DNA of 64,000 nucleotides from Occultella glacieicola (GCF_004353825.1 NZ_SMNA01000003.1:372001-436000), one strand, 5' to 3'; shown: positions 20,660 to 30,022, numbered from the stretch's first letter. Program-made: numbers and translations. Notes: generated from the letters alone by a model not told the origin.

Positions 20660-22144
20660 CTAGGACCTCGAGCTCCCATGGCTCGAGCCGACCACGTCCC
20701 CGGCCTTCCAGTCGGCCCAGCCGGGCTGATCGGCCATGAACGCCTCGACCTCCTCCTTGGACGCTGCGAGCATCGGGTCGTTCCTGAGGTAGTGCCGCGT
20801 CTCCCGGACGATCAGCCCGCTCAGGACGAGCAGCCCGATGAGGTTCGGCAGTGCCATCAGCCCGTTCATCACGTCGGAGAAGTTCCAGACGACCCCGAGC
20901 TCCACCGTGCAGCCGACGAACACCACGAGCGAGAAGATCACCCGGAACGGCATCACCCCACGACGCCCGAACAGTCGCTCCACGTTGCGCTCGCCGTAGT
21001 AGGACCAGCCCAGGATCGTGGAGAACGCGAACAACGCGAGTCCGACGGTGACGATCCAGTGGCCCCACTGCCCCGGCAGACCGTGGGTGAAGGCCTCGCC
21101 AGTCATGATCGCCGCCGAGATCTGCTCACCGGCGGCGTCCTGCTCGCTCCAGACCCCGGTGGTGATGATCACCAGGCCGGTGCAACTGACCACGATGATC
21201 GTGTCGATGAACGTCTGCGTCATCGACACCAGGCCCTGGCGCACCGGGTGGGTGGTCTTCGCCGCTGCCGCCGCGATCGCCGCCGAACCCATCCCGGACT
21301 CGTTCGAGAAGATGCCGCGGGCGACGCCGTACTGGACCGCGATGATGATGGCGGAGCCGGCGAACCCGCCCACCGCGGAGGTCCCGGTGAACGCGTCGGT
21401 GAAGATCGCCGCGAACGCGGCGGGCAGCGCCTGCACGTTCGCGGCCAGGATGAAGAGCGCGCCCAGCACGTAGAACACGATCATGATCGGCACCAGGGCG
21501 GCGGTCACGCGTCCGATGGACTTGATCCCCCCGACAAGCACGACGAACGTCAGCAAGGTGAGTGCGATCCCGGTCACCACGATCGGCACCCCGAAACTGT
21601 TCTCCAGGTTCGAGGCGACCGAGTTTCCCTGGGTCATGTTCCCGATCCCGAAGCAGGCGATCGTGGCGAACACTGCGAATGTCAGCGCCAGGACCTTGCC
21701 CACCGTGCCCCTGATCGCTCGTTCCAGGTAGTACTGCGGCCCGCCGGACTTCTCACCCGCGGAGTCGGTGGTCCGGAACCGGACCGCGAGGAACGCCTCG
21801 GAGTACTTCGAGGCCATGCCGAGCAGCCCGGTGACCCACATCCAGAACAGCGCGCCCGGTCCGCCGATCCCGATCGCGGTGGCGACCCCGACGATGTTGC
21901 CGGTGCCGACCGTGGCGGCCAACGCCGTCGTGAGGGCCTGGAACTGGGAGATGTCCCCTTCTTCGGCGCCGACGTCCTTGCGACGTAGGATCCCGAGCCG
22001 CAGGGCCGCCCCCAAGGTGCGGAACTGGATGCCGCCGAGCCTGATCGTCAGGTACAGCCCGGTGCCGAGCAGCAGCGGGATGAGCAGGTACGGCCCCCAC
22101 ACCACCGAACCGATCTGCCCGAGTATCTCCTCGAGTCGTGCCAT
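20660..22144 (-). CDS. Alanine/glycine:cation (Na+) symporter, AGCS family
   Basis: 494 residues with about 10-11 membrane segments. AGCS signatures are visible: GGIQFRTLGAALRL, ALTTALAATVGTGNIVGVATAI and GGPGALFWMWVTGLLGMASKYSE. It imports small neutral amino acids with sodium. There are two in-frame ATGs, at 22150 and 22144. The GGGGGA site directly abuts the first but is 6 nt from the second, so I chose 22144. It converges on the GH35 gene. Confidence 0.93.
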   Translation of the reverse strand: MARLEEILGQIGSVVWGPYLLIPLLLGTGLYLTIRLGGIQFRTLGAALRLGILRRKDVGAEEGDISQFQALTTALAATVGTGNIVGVATAIGIGGPGALFWMWVTGLLGMASKYSEAFLAVRFRTTDSAGEKSGGPQYYLERAIRGTVGKVLALTFAVFATIACFGIGNMTQGNSVASNLENSFGVPIVVTGIALTLLTFVVLVGGIKSIGRVTAALVPIMIVFYVLGALFILAANVQALPAAFAAIFTDAFTGTSAVGGFAGSAIIIAVQYGVARGIFSNESGMGSAAIAAAAAKTTHPVRQGLVSMTQTFIDTIIVVSCTGLVIITTGVWSEQDAAGEQISAAIMTGEAFTHGLPGQWGHWIVTVGLALFAFSTILGWSYYGERNVERLFGRRGVMPFRVIFSLVVFVGCTVELGVVWNFSDVMNGLMALPNLIGLLVLSGLIVRETRHYLRNDPMLAASKEEVEAFMADQPGWADWKAGDVVGSSHGSSRS

Positions 22145-22237
22145 CGCCATTCCCCCGTCGTTCGTCTGTGCCCGGGATGTGCCAACCCGCGCAGGTCATT
22201 GCCCGGAGAGCGTGCCATCCCGGTGTTTCGCCTAGGT

Positions 22238-22270
22238 GACCCGCGGGTCGGGTGGCGTGGCCCGCGGGCC
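22238..22270 (-). terminator. Two GC-rich palindromes downstream of metPS
   Basis: GACCCGCGGGTC (22238-22249) and GGCCCGCGGGCC (22259-22270) are each perfectly palindromic and share the core CCCGCGGG, so alternative stems can also form between them. They lie just after the stop of the small transporter subunit. No U-tract follows; termination is only a guess. Confidence 0.3.
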
Positions 22271-22276
22271 CGATGC

Positions 22277-22423
22277 TCAGGTGGAGGGCGGGTACTCCTG
22301 CTGCCCGTCCTCGACCACATCGAACTCCTCGGGGTGCTTGCGCAGGTGCAGCAGCGCCACCACCAGGCCGCCCCAGACCAGGAGCAGTGCCACCACCAGC
22401 ATCACGATCGCCTGAGCGCTCAT
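22277..22423 (-). CDS. metS: Methionine/alanine importer small subunit (MetS-like)
   Basis: A 48-residue single-pass peptide starting MSAQAIVMLVVALLLVWGGL, with one hydrophobic helix (about 4-26) followed by HLRKHPEEF and an acidic tail. This is the characteristic small subunit paired with actinobacterial NSS transporters such as C. glutamicum MetPS. Its ATG overlaps the stop of the large subunit by 4 bp (ATGA), which strongly supports it as a real gene despite its size. Confidence 0.9.
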   Translation of the reverse strand: MSAQAIVMLVVALLLVWGGLVVALLHLRKHPEEFDVVEDGQQEYPPST

Positions 22424-23943
22424 CGCGACTCACCTCCCTCGACGAGCAACGAGTCGCCGTCGACCACCCCGCGTCGCCACGGGATGAAACTGATCAGCAC
22501 GGCAACCACGACCAGACCGATCGCGACCCCCCAGCCGTACACGCCGACGTATCCGGACGGCATCGCGCCGTAGCCCTCCTGGATCCTCGTGATCACCTCG
22601 CTGACGAACATGTAGCCGAGCACGAGCGGGGTGATGACCCCGAGGAGGACGAACCAGGTGCGACCAATCTTGAACGAGGACACCGAGTTGACGTGCTCGG
22701 CCAGTTCGGGGAACTTGCGCAACCCCCATCCGATCACGATCACACTCGCGAGTGCGGCACCGACGATCCCGAAGTTGTTCGCGAAGTTGTCCACCACGTC
22801 CAGCAGGTTCAGCCCGGTGGTGGTGGGGAACAGCGCGACCGAGACCACGGCCATCAGGCCACCGGCGATCAGCACGGACTTCGTCCGGCTCCAGCCGAGC
22901 TTGTCCTCCACGCCCGCGAGGACCACCTGCACGATCGACACCAGCGAGGTGATGCCGGCGAGAACCAGCGAGAGGAAGAACAACACCCCGAACAGGCTGC
23001 CACCGGGCATCGTGGAGATGATCGCCGGAAACGCGATGAACGCGAGCCCGATCCCGGACTCGGCCACGTCGGCGACCCCGACTCCGCTGGCCTGTGCCAT
23101 GAACCCGAGCGCGGCGAAGACCCCGATGCCGGCGAGGATCTCGAAGCCGGAGTTGGAGAACGCCACCACCAGGCCGGATCCGGTCAGGTTTGACCGGCGC
23201 TTGAGGTAGGAGGCGTAGGTGATCATGATCCCGAAGCCCACCGACAGCGAGAAGAAGATCTGCCCGTACGCAGCGATCCACACGCCTGGGTTCGCCAACG
23301 CATCCCAGTTCGGCGTGAACAGGGCGTCCAGACCGAGTGTCGCGCCAGGCTGGCGCAGCCCCTGGATCACCATGACCACGAAGATGACGACCAGCACCGG
23401 GATGAAGATGGCCGACAGCCGGGCGATGCCGCCCTGGACGCCGAGCCGGTGCACCACCAGGGTGAACAGCCAGATGATGATCAACGGGATCCCGACCGCC
23501 GGTACCCAGGAACCGCCGAGGGTGAACTCCCCGCTCTGCTGCAGGAAGTCGCCGCCGAAGAACCCGCCCGGGTCATCCCCCCAGGCCTGGTTGATCGAGA
23601 AGCCGGTATAGCGGACCGCCCAGGCGATCACGACCGCGTAGTAGACCGCGATCACGAAGCAGATCCCCACCTGCCACCAGCCGATGGACTCAGCCGCCCC
23701 GCCGAGCCGGCGGTAGGCCAGCGGGGACGACGCCCGGAACTTGTGACCGATCGCGTAGTCCAGGAACAGCAGTGGGATGCCCGCCGTGAGCAGCGCCACC
23801 AGGTACGGGATGATGAAGGCGCCGCCGCCGTTCTCGTAGGCGACGTATGGGAACCGCCAGATGTTTCCCAGCCCGACCGCGGACCCGACGGCCGCGAAGA
23901 TGAACGCGCGGCGCCCCTTGAACTGTTCTCGTTCCTCTGCCAC
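22420..23943 (-). CDS. metP: NSS-family sodium-dependent Met/Ala importer, large subunit
   Basis: 507 residues with about 11-12 membrane segments, neurotransmitter:sodium symporter family. The TM1 sodium-site motif AAVGSAVGLGNIWRFPYVAYENGGGAF (split here as GSAVGLGNIWRFPY plus YENGGGAF) is at about 15-42. The paired MetS-like peptide downstream supports methionine/alanine import. Start is GTG at 23943 with AAGGGAG 8 nt upstream. No S-box or other Met riboswitch was seen in the short leader. Confidence 0.94.
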   Translation of the reverse strand: MAEEREQFKGRRAFIFAAVGSAVGLGNIWRFPYVAYENGGGAFIIPYLVALLTAGIPLLFLDYAIGHKFRASSPLAYRRLGGAAESIGWWQVGICFVIAVYYAVVIAWAVRYTGFSINQAWGDDPGGFFGGDFLQQSGEFTLGGSWVPAVGIPLIIIWLFTLVVHRLGVQGGIARLSAIFIPVLVVIFVVMVIQGLRQPGATLGLDALFTPNWDALANPGVWIAAYGQIFFSLSVGFGIMITYASYLKRRSNLTGSGLVVAFSNSGFEILAGIGVFAALGFMAQASGVGVADVAESGIGLAFIAFPAIISTMPGGSLFGVLFFLSLVLAGITSLVSIVQVVLAGVEDKLGWSRTKSVLIAGGLMAVVSVALFPTTTGLNLLDVVDNFANNFGIVGAALASVIVIGWGLRKFPELAEHVNSVSSFKIGRTWFVLLGVITPLVLGYMFVSEVITRIQEGYGAMPSGYVGVYGWGVAIGLVVVAVLISFIPWRRGVVDGDSLLVEGGESR

Positions 23944-23994
23944 GTCATGCTCCCTTGCACTCGATGGGACTACTGCCGGATCGTCGACCCGCCG

Positions 23995-24846
23995 TCAGCC
24001 CGCCGGATCGATCCGTCCCGCGTCGGCGTCCGGTGCGTCAGCCTGCTCGTGAACGACCGCGACGCTGCCCGTGACGGTACTCACCTTGACGAAGCTTGTC
24101 CCGGCGCCGCGCGGCTCGGACACCGATGTCGACGACGGTCCGCTTCCGCCGCGACGGTTCACCCCGTCAACGGTGACCGCCCCGCTCACGCTGTGCACGC
24201 TCAGGTCCAGGCCCACCTCGAGTGGCAGGGTCACGCTGATGTCCGCGGCGACTCCGGTCACCGAGACCACGGACGACGGCGTCGTCGGGGACACGGCCAC
24301 GTCGCCGGAGACCGTGGTCACGGACAGGCGGGGCACGGCCCCGCCGACGTACGTGGTGCCGGTCGCGGTGACGACGTTCGCCGGGCCGGTGTGCTCCCGC
24401 ACCACGATCGGTCCGGACGCGGTCCGCACCGTCACCGAGCCGGTGGTGCGTTCGGTGCGGACGGCCCCGGTGGCGGTCGTGACCGTGAGGTCCTCGACCA
24501 CGTCCGACACGGAGACGGCAGCGCCGACCGTGGCGGCTGTGACGGCGACCCCGGGGCCCGCCGCGACCCGGATCCGGGCCCGGTCGTCGGCGTTGAAGCT
24601 CGTGAGCCGCTTCAGCCATCCCTCCCAGCCGATCGAGGGGTAGCCGATGGTGAGCCGACCGCCGTCGGTGGCCACCTCGAGGGGTGCGCCGTCGACCTCG
24701 TCGATGTCGATGTGCAGCCCGGGCTCGTCGCGCCGGGTGACCTCCACCGAGCCCTTGATCAGCTGGACGCGCAGTTCGGGCACCGCGTCGACCGCGCCGA
24801 TCTCGACCTGGTCCGGTCCGGTGATGATCCGGCTTGTTGCTGCCAT
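23995..24846 (-). CDS. DUF4097-like beta-repeat protein
   Basis: 283 residues, almost entirely short beta repeats rich in Val, Thr, Ser and Gly (for example SVSDVVEDLTVTTATGAV and SVTVRTASGPIVVRE), the pattern of the DUF4097 adhesin-like single-stranded beta helix. No signal peptide or membrane segment, so it is probably cytoplasmic. ATG at 24846 has GAGGAG 9 nt upstream. Function unknown; in other actinobacteria such genes often accompany small regulators, which are absent here. Confidence 0.82.
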   Translation of the reverse strand: MAATSRIITGPDQVEIGAVDAVPELRVQLIKGSVEVTRRDEPGLHIDIDEVDGAPLEVATDGGRLTIGYPSIGWEGWLKRLTSFNADDRARIRVAAGPGVAVTAATVGAAVSVSDVVEDLTVTTATGAVRTERTTGSVTVRTASGPIVVREHTGPANVVTATGTTYVGGAVPRLSVTTVSGDVAVSPTTPSSVVSVTGVAADISVTLPLEVGLDLSVHSVSGAVTVDGVNRRGGSGPSSTSVSEPRGAGTSFVKVSTVTGSVAVVHEQADAPDADAGRIDPAG

Positions 24847-24925
24847 GTGCTGAACTCCTCGTGGTCGGTTCGTGCGTTCTCTGGCTGCCGTGGTGTGTGG
24901 TGGTCGTGCCGACGGGTCGGTCGTC

Positions 24926-25909
24926 TCAGCGGGTGAGGACGACCTTGCCGTACGCCGCGCCCGAGGCGAGCCGCTCGAACGCGGTGCGGACCGCCGTCGT
25001 GCCCTCGTCGTCGTCGGTGAACCGGTGGGTCGAGTCGATGACCGGGCGAAGCCCGCCCGCGACCATCGCATCGCGCACGGCCGCGAGCTCGGCGAGCGTG
25101 CCCATCGTCGTGCCGATCACCCGCAGGCTGCGGAAGAACACCCGGTTCAGATCCGCCGACGGCGCCGGGCCGCTGGTGGCGCCGGCAACGGCGATCACGC
25201 CGCCCGGCCGCAGCGAGCGCAGGGAGTGGGCCCAGGTGGCCTCCCCGACCGTCTCGAGGACGGCATCGACCGGGGCGATCCGGGTGCCGGAGGCGACGGC
25301 GTCATGGGCGCCGAGCGCACGGGCTCGCTCGAGCTTGGCCTCGTCGCGGGAGGTGACGGTGACGTGCGCGCCACCGAGGCGAGCGAGCAGGATCGCCGCG
25401 GTCGCGACACCGCCCCCGGCGCCCTGGACGAGCACCCGCTGGCCCGGGGCGACCCCAGCGGCGCCGTAGAGCATCCGGTAGGCGGTGAGGTACGCCGTCG
25501 GCAGGCACGCGGCCTCCGCGAAGCTCCAGCCGGCGGGTTTGTCGATGACGTTGCGGGCCGGGACGTGCACTTGCTCCGCGAGCGTGCCCGGGTGCAGTTC
25601 GGACAGCAGCGTCCGCTTCGGGTCGAGGGTCTCCTCCCCGGTCCAGCCGGGCGAGGCGATCACCGAGTGGACGATGACCTCCCGTCCGTCCACGGTGGCG
25701 CCAGCGGCGTCCGTGCCCAGGATCATCGGGAGCCGGTCCGCGGGCAGGCCCACCCCGCGCAGGCTCCATAGGTCGTGGTGGTTCAGGGACGCGGCACGGA
25801 CCTGGACCCGGACCCAGCCGTCGGGCGTCTCGGGCTCGGGGAGGTCCCCGACCTCGAGCCCGCTCAGCGGGTCGTCGGGGTCCTGGCGGGCGGCGTAGGC
25901 GCAGCGCAT
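24926..25909 (-). CDS. MDR-family quinone oxidoreductase-like alcohol dehydrogenase
   Basis: 327 residues with a GroES-like N-terminus (SLNHHDLWSLRG, GTDAAGATV) and a Rossmann domain (GAGGGVATAAILLARLGG, about 155-172). The catalytic-zinc cysteine of classical alcohol dehydrogenases is missing (LNHHD), which fits the zinc-independent quinone-oxidoreductase/enoyl-reductase branch using NADPH. It stands alone between the DUF4097-like gene and ThuA. Substrate unknown. Confidence 0.88.
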   Translation of the reverse strand: MRCAYAARQDPDDPLSGLEVGDLPEPETPDGWVRVQVRAASLNHHDLWSLRGVGLPADRLPMILGTDAAGATVDGREVIVHSVIASPGWTGEETLDPKRTLLSELHPGTLAEQVHVPARNVIDKPAGWSFAEAACLPTAYLTAYRMLYGAAGVAPGQRVLVQGAGGGVATAAILLARLGGAHVTVTSRDEAKLERARALGAHDAVASGTRIAPVDAVLETVGEATWAHSLRSLRPGGVIAVAGATSGPAPSADLNRVFFRSLRVIGTTMGTLAELAAVRDAMVAGGLRPVIDSTHRFTDDDEGTTAVRTAFERLASGAAYGKVVLTR

Positions 25910-25955
25910 CGGTTCACCCTAGGACACACGTGCCGCACGCCACCATCGGGACGTC

Positions 25956-26693
25956 TCAGGCCTCGAACCAGCCGCGCGGCCGGTTGGCCACCTCGGGCGG
26001 GTCGACCGCGGGGCCCGGGGCCGCCCAGCCGACCGCATTCGCCAGCACCCGGCGCACGTGCGGGTGGTGGTAGACCGGGTACTCCTGGTCCCCGGGGCTG
26101 AAGTAGAAGACCCGGCCGTTGCCGCGGCGGAACGTGCACCCGCTGCGGAACACCTCGCCGCCGGTGAAGGAGCTGATGAAGACGAGTTCCTCGGGGGCCG
26201 GGATGTCGAAGTACTCCGAGTACATCTCCTGCTCGGGGATGTCGATCGGGTTCGGCACCCCGGCCGTGATCGGGTGCCCCGGGGCGACGGTCCAGACCAG
26301 CTCCCGGTCGGCGTCGTTGCGCCAGCCGAGCGAGCAGGTCGAGCCCATCAGACTGATGAAGATCTTCGAGAAGTGGGCCGAGTGCAGCACCAGCAGCCCC
26401 ATGCCGGCGAGCACCCGCTCGCGCACCCGCGCCACGACGTCGTCGCTGACCGCCTCGTGCGCCGCGTGCCCCCACCAGGTGAGCACGTCCGTCTGCGCGA
26501 GCACGTCCGCGGTGAGTCCGTGCTCGGGCTGGTCGAGCGTGGCGGTGCGGACCCGGACGCCGTCGCCGAGGTGCTCACGGATCCCCTCGGCGATCGTGGT
26601 GTGCATGCCGTCGGGGTAGATCGCTCGCACGGAGTCGTCGCGGTGCTCGTGGACGTTCTCGCCCCACACGGTGACACGTATCGGCTGGGTCAT
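25956..26693 (-). CDS. ThuA-like trehalose-utilisation family protein
   Basis: 245 residues of the class-I-glutamine-amidotransferase-like ThuA fold: [11 protein letters not shown] at the N-terminus, [14 protein letters not shown] (about 87-100), [13 protein letters not shown] and [16 protein letters not shown] near the C-terminus. Family members take part in 3-keto-sugar or trehalose metabolism and usually sit beside Gfo/Idh/MocA dehydrogenases, as here (98 nt downstream of one). Exact reaction unknown. Confidence 0.92.
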   Translation of the reverse strand: MTQPIRVTVWGENVHEHRDDSVRAIYPDGMHTTIAEGIREHLGDGVRVRTATLDQPEHGLTADVLAQTDVLTWWGHAAHEAVSDDVVARVRERVLAGMGLLVLHSAHFSKIFISLMGSTCSLGWRNDADRELVWTVAPGHPITAGVPNPIDIPEQEMYSEYFDIPAPEELVFISSFTGGEVFRSGCTFRRGNGRVFYFSPGDQEYPVYHHPHVRRVLANAVGWAAPGPAVDPPEVANRPRGWFEA

Positions 26694-26762
26694 CGGATCT
26701 CCAGGTTCTCAGGTGGTCGGTCGGGTCGGACAGAGCCGGCTCGGGCCACTCGCGGGCGGCCC

Positions 26763-26799
26763 GTCGAGGTCGGTCGGTCGGTTCGTCGAGGTCAGTCGG
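26763..26799. repeat. Imperfect 15-bp direct repeat
   Basis: GTCGAGGTCGGTCGG (26763-26777) and GTCGAGGTCAGTCGG (26785-26799) differ at one position, 22 bp apart, within a GGTCGG-rich gap between the Gfo/Idh/MocA and ThuA genes. The second copy covers the stop codon of the former. Confidence 0.5.
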
Positions 26800-27886
26800 A
26801 CTCGACGGCCACCTCGCGCCCCTCCAGGGCGGAGCGGTAGCAGGCGTCGATGATGCGGGCACGGGTGAGGGCGTCCCGACCGACGTGGGCGGACCAGTCG
26901 CCGCCGCGGACCGCGTCGACGAACTCCCGCACGACGGCGAGGTGTCCCTCCCCCTTGGTGACGGCGGGTCGCACCTCGGCGGGTACGCCCGCCACGTCGG
27001 TGTAGATCCGCAGCGTGTCGGTGTGGGTGTAGTTCTCGACGTCGACGAGGGCGCCGCCCTCGCTGCCGAACAGCTCCACGCCGAAGTTGTCCCCGGGCCG
27101 GCGGTAGCTGGCCCAGCTGGTCTCCAGCAGCAGGGTGCCGCCCCCGTCCAGCCGCAGGAACGCCGTCGCCAGGTCCTCCACGCCGTACGCGTCGGCGACC
27201 TGCGTCTTGCCGACGTCCACCCGGCCACCGAGTCCGCGCGGGCCGAGCTCGGCGAATGTGGACGCGGAGACGCTGAGCACCCGCGGCTCGCCGAGCAGGA
27301 ACAGGGCCATGTCCAGCATGTGCACGCCGAGGTCGATCAGCGGTCCGCCACCGGCCATGTCGGCGTCGGTGAACCAGCTGCCCATCCCGGGGATCCCGTT
27401 GCGGCGGCGCCAGTGGGCCTTCGCGTAGTAGATCCGACCGAGCGCGCCCGCGTCGATCTGGTGCTTGAGCACGTCCACGTCGCCGCGGCGCCGGTGGTTG
27501 AATGCGATGTGCAGGACGCGGCCGGCGGCCACCGCGGCCTCCACCATCCGCTTGCCTTCCTCGGCGGTGCGGGCGAGGGGCTTCTCGCAGAGCACGTGGG
27601 CACCCGAGGCGAGGGCGGCCACGGTGACCGGCTCGTGCAGGTAGGTCGGGGTGCCCACGCTCACGATGTCGAGGTCGTCCCGGGCGACGAGGTCCTCCCA
27701 CCGCTCGTACCGGTGCTCGACCCCGTGACTGTCCGCGAGTTCGTGCAGGCGCTCGGTCTCGAGCCCGGCGAGCGCGACCACCTCCACGCCGGGGATCTGC
27801 TGGTACGCGGCCAGGTGCGTCGAGCCGGCGAAGCCGAGTCCGACCACCCCCACCCGCAGTGGTGACGGTTCCTGAGACAGTGACAT
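26792..27886 (-). CDS. Gfo/Idh/MocA family NAD(P)-dependent sugar oxidoreductase
   Basis: 364 residues. Rossmann loop GVVGLGFAGSTHLAAYQ at about 13-29, the EKPLART catalytic-lysine motif at about 96-102, and the C-terminal alpha/beta domain with GGGPLIDLGVHMLDMALFL. These enzymes oxidise a sugar or inositol hydroxyl, often to a 3-keto product, which fits the ThuA neighbour. ATG at 27886 has GAAGG upstream. The 219 bp to bL37 is a divergent promoter region. Confidence 0.93.
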   Translation of the reverse strand: MSLSQEPSPLRVGVVGLGFAGSTHLAAYQQIPGVEVVALAGLETERLHELADSHGVEHRYERWEDLVARDDLDIVSVGTPTYLHEPVTVAALASGAHVLCEKPLARTAEEGKRMVEAAVAAGRVLHIAFNHRRRGDVDVLKHQIDAGALGRIYYAKAHWRRRNGIPGMGSWFTDADMAGGGPLIDLGVHMLDMALFLLGEPRVLSVSASTFAELGPRGLGGRVDVGKTQVADAYGVEDLATAFLRLDGGGTLLLETSWASYRRPGDNFGVELFGSEGGALVDVENYTHTDTLRIYTDVAGVPAEVRPAVTKGEGHLAVVREFVDAVRGGDWSAHVGRDALTRARIIDACYRSALEGREVAVESD

Positions 27887-28105
27887 GTCGCCTTCGTGAG
27901 ATCGGGATCTGGAGCACGGGCCGGGCGCCACCATAGCCGCCCCGGCCGGATGGGGCGACCACCCGCCCTCGGCACGTCGAGCAGCGGGCGAGCTGACGCC
28001 GTCGGGCCCGAGGTACGTCAGCCGCACCGGTGCGCATGTGGGACCATGGACGGCGGACATTGGCATTCGCCGCAGTCGGTCACAGTCGGTATCGAGGAGA
28101 CAGTC

Positions 28106-28180
28106 ATGAGCAAGCGCGGTCGCAAGCGCAAGGCCCGTCGGGGCAGCGCCGCCAACCACGGCAAGCGTCCCAACGCCTGA
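28106..28180 (+). CDS. 50S ribosomal protein bL37
   Basis: A 24-residue, highly basic peptide beginning MSKRGRKRKARRG and ending ANHGKRPNA. It matches the actinobacterial ribosomal protein bL37 described in mycobacterial ribosome structures in both length and C-terminal motif. GAGGAGA precedes the ATG by 5 nt. A strong hairpin terminator at 28196 follows, so it is a monocistronic transcript. Easily missed by size cut-offs. Confidence 0.93.
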   Translation: MSKRGRKRKARRGSAANHGKRPNA

Positions 28181-28195
28181 GCGTCGGGTAGCCCG

Positions 28196-28230
28196 AGCGC
28201 CGAGCGACACCTGAGGGTGTCCTCGGCGCT
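28196..28230 (+). terminator. Intrinsic terminator of bL37
   Basis: Stem AGCGCCGAG/CTCGGCGCT continued, after a single bulged C, by GACACC/GGTGTC, with a 4-nt TGAG loop and a short TTTCT tail. It lies 15 nt after the bL37 stop. The 15-bp stem is one of the strongest in the window. Confidence 0.85.
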
Positions 28231-28338
28231 TTCTGCGTCATGGCCCGTCGCGGCCAGTCAGTCGCGTCGGCCTCGAGACCGACCCTGGCAACCGGCGGGT
28301 TCGAGGCGTCGCCGACGACCTCGGCCCCCCGCGGCGGG

Positions 28339-28617
28339 TCAGTCCGTGGTGGTGATCGTGGTGGTACGCAGCAGGGAGAGCTGCGTCATCACCCGCATCC
28401 GGAGCGCGTCCGGCGCCACCTCGGCGCACGAGCGCTTGAGCACCACGCGCAGCTCGGTCTCGGCGCTGACCGCCTGCAGGCAGGTCACGCACTCCTCGAT
28501 GTGGGCCCGCAGCCGGACCAGATCCAGGTCCGGCAACTCGGAATCCACGTACTCGTACAGGTGCTCCAGTGCCTCTTCGCACCGGCACTCACCCGTGTTC
28601 GGGCGGTCCTCGCTCAT
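28339..28617 (-). CDS. rsrA: Zinc-binding anti-sigma factor RsrA
   Basis: 92 residues, cytoplasmic ZAS-family redox-sensitive anti-sigma factor that binds SigR when reduced and releases it after disulfide stress. The H39-x3-C43-x2-C46 motif (HIEECVTC) is present with additional Cys at 11 and 13 and one near residue 69. ATG overlaps the sigR stop by 4 bp; GGAGAAGG precedes it. Gene order sigR-rsrA and the family name link it to the mycothiol/thioredoxin response. Confidence 0.95.
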   Translation of the reverse strand: MSEDRPNTGECRCEEALEHLYEYVDSELPDLDLVRLRAHIEECVTCLQAVSAETELRVVLKRSCAEVAPDALRMRVMTQLSLLRTTTITTTD

Positions 28618-29219
28618 ACCTTCTCCACCTTCATTCCCAGCGACCGCGCGTGGTCGGCGAGCAACTTGCGCAGTTGGGCGCGGCCGCGGTGCAGCCGTGA
28701 CATGACGGTCCCGATCGGCGTGTCCATGATCTCGGCGATCTCCTTGTACGCGAAGCCCTCCACGTCGGCCAGGTACACGGCCAGACGGAAGTCCTCCGGC
28801 AACTCGGCGAGCGCGTCCTTGATCTCGGAGTCGCCGAGGGAGTCCAGCGCCTCGGCCTCGGCCGAGCGCAGCCCGGTCGAGGTGTGCGAGGCCGCCCGGG
28901 CGATCTGCCAGTCCTCGACGGAGTCGGCGTCCGACTGCAGGGGTTCGCGCTGCTTCTTGCGGTAGGTGTTGATGAACGTGTTCGTCAGGATCCGGTACAG
29001 CCAGGCCTTCAGATTCGTGCCCGGCCGGTACTGGTGGAACGCGGCGTACGCCTTCGCGAACGTCTCCTGGACCAGATCCTCGGCGTCCGCCGGGTTGCGG
29101 GTCATCCGCAGGGCCGCGCCGTAGAGCTGGTCGAGGTAGGGCATCGCCTCGTCCTCGAACCGTCGGTCCCGGGCGGCGTCGTCCTCGTGCTCGGGCGCCC
29201 GGTCGGTGTTCTCTGTCAT
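28614..29219 (-). CDS. sigR: ECF sigma factor SigR
   Basis: 201 residues. Sigma-70 region 2 (about 23-90, [23 protein letters not shown]) and region 4 (about 135-190, [26 protein letters not shown] and [15 protein letters not shown]). Controls the disulfide-stress regulon with RsrA. ATG at 29219 gives the standard short form. An in-frame GTG at 29360, preceded by GAGGAG, would add 47 residues and lies about 10 nt downstream of a SigR-type promoter, matching the two-isoform (sigma-R and sigma-R prime) design known from Streptomyces. Confidence 0.95.
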   Translation of the reverse strand: MTENTDRAPEHEDDAARDRRFEDEAMPYLDQLYGAALRMTRNPADAEDLVQETFAKAYAAFHQYRPGTNLKAWLYRILTNTFINTYRKKQREPLQSDADSVEDWQIARAASHTSTGLRSAEAEALDSLGDSEIKDALAELPEDFRLAVYLADVEGFAYKEIAEIMDTPIGTVMSRLHRGRAQLRKLLADHARSLGMKVEKV

Positions 29220-29369
29220 CGGGGTCGAGCCTAGTCGCCCCACGGGCCGTCGCAGCCCGGCCCGACGGGCCACCGCGGGACCACTCGGGGACGGCCGCGT
29301 CGACACGGCCGTCCGAGGACACGGGGCAGTGGCTCGGTGCTCGGTCAACTCGGCATTCACACGCTCCTC

Positions 29370-29395
29370 AACCACGCCGGGCCGTCCGTCATTCC
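29370..29395 (-). promoter_or_regulatory. SigR-dependent autoregulatory promoter
   Basis: On the minus strand GGAAT (29395-29391) and GTT (29372-29370) are separated by exactly 18 nt, a perfect match to the known SigR consensus GGAAT-N18-GTT. It points into sigR-rsrA, 150 bp before the short-form ATG, so positive autoregulation is expected. Confidence 0.85.
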
Positions 29396-29445
29396 AGTAG
29401 GTCCCTCCACTAGCACTCGCGGGGCATCTGCGGTAGTCATGGACC

Positions 29446-30000
29446 ATGAATCCTCTGCGCCTGCTCGCCCGTCCGCTCCTTGCCTCCGTGTTCATCGTGG
29501 ACGGCCTGGACTCCATCCGGAACGCGGACAAGCACGCCGAGAAGCTTGCGCCCTATGACAAGCCGATCCAGGCCCTCGGGGAGAAGGTCCCGCAGCTCCC
29601 CACCGACGCCAGGACGCTGTCCAGGATCACCGGTGCGGTGACCGTCGGGGCCGGGGTGCTGCTGGCCACGGGGAAGGCGCCCCGGCTGGCGTCGGCCGTG
29701 CTCGCGGCGGTCACGGTACCGGTCACGGTGGTGCGCTACCCGTTCTGGAGTGCCAAGGGTGAGCAGCGCCGGGCCGACACGAGCAACTTCCTGCGCAACC
29801 TCGCCCTGGTCGGTGGGCTGCTGATCGCGGCCGAGGACCGGGTCGGCAAGCCGTCGCTGGGCTGGCAGTGGCGCAACTGGCGCGAGCACCGCAGCGACCT
29901 CGCGGACGTGAAGGCGGACCTCACCAGGGCGAATGTGAAGGCCATGAAGTCCGGCGTGAAGGCGACGACGGCGGACCTGCGCGCCAAGATCGCGTCCTGA
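29446..30000 (+). CDS. DoxX family membrane protein
   Basis: 184 residues with about four hydrophobic segments: [18 protein letters not shown] (about 5-22), [16 protein letters not shown] (60-76), [20 protein letters not shown] (81-100) and a weaker [17 protein letters not shown] (114-130), then a charged tail. DoxX proteins are often tied to redox or thiol-stress systems, and this one is divergent from sigR. ATG at 29446. aroA begins 23 nt after its stop. Confidence 0.88.
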   Translation: MNPLRLLARPLLASVFIVDGLDSIRNADKHAEKLAPYDKPIQALGEKVPQLPTDARTLSRITGAVTVGAGVLLATGKAPRLASAVLAAVTVPVTVVRYPFWSAKGEQRRADTSNFLRNLALVGGLLIAAEDRVGKPSLGWQWRNWREHRSDLADVKADLTRANVKAMKSGVKATTADLRAKIAS

Positions 30001-30022
30001 CTCCCCCGGTAGGCTGGGCCGC

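Noticed and set aside
23944-23994. Methionine-responsive riboswitch for metPS
   Set aside because: The gap to the upstream gene is about 50 bp, too short for an S-box, and no conserved element is visible.
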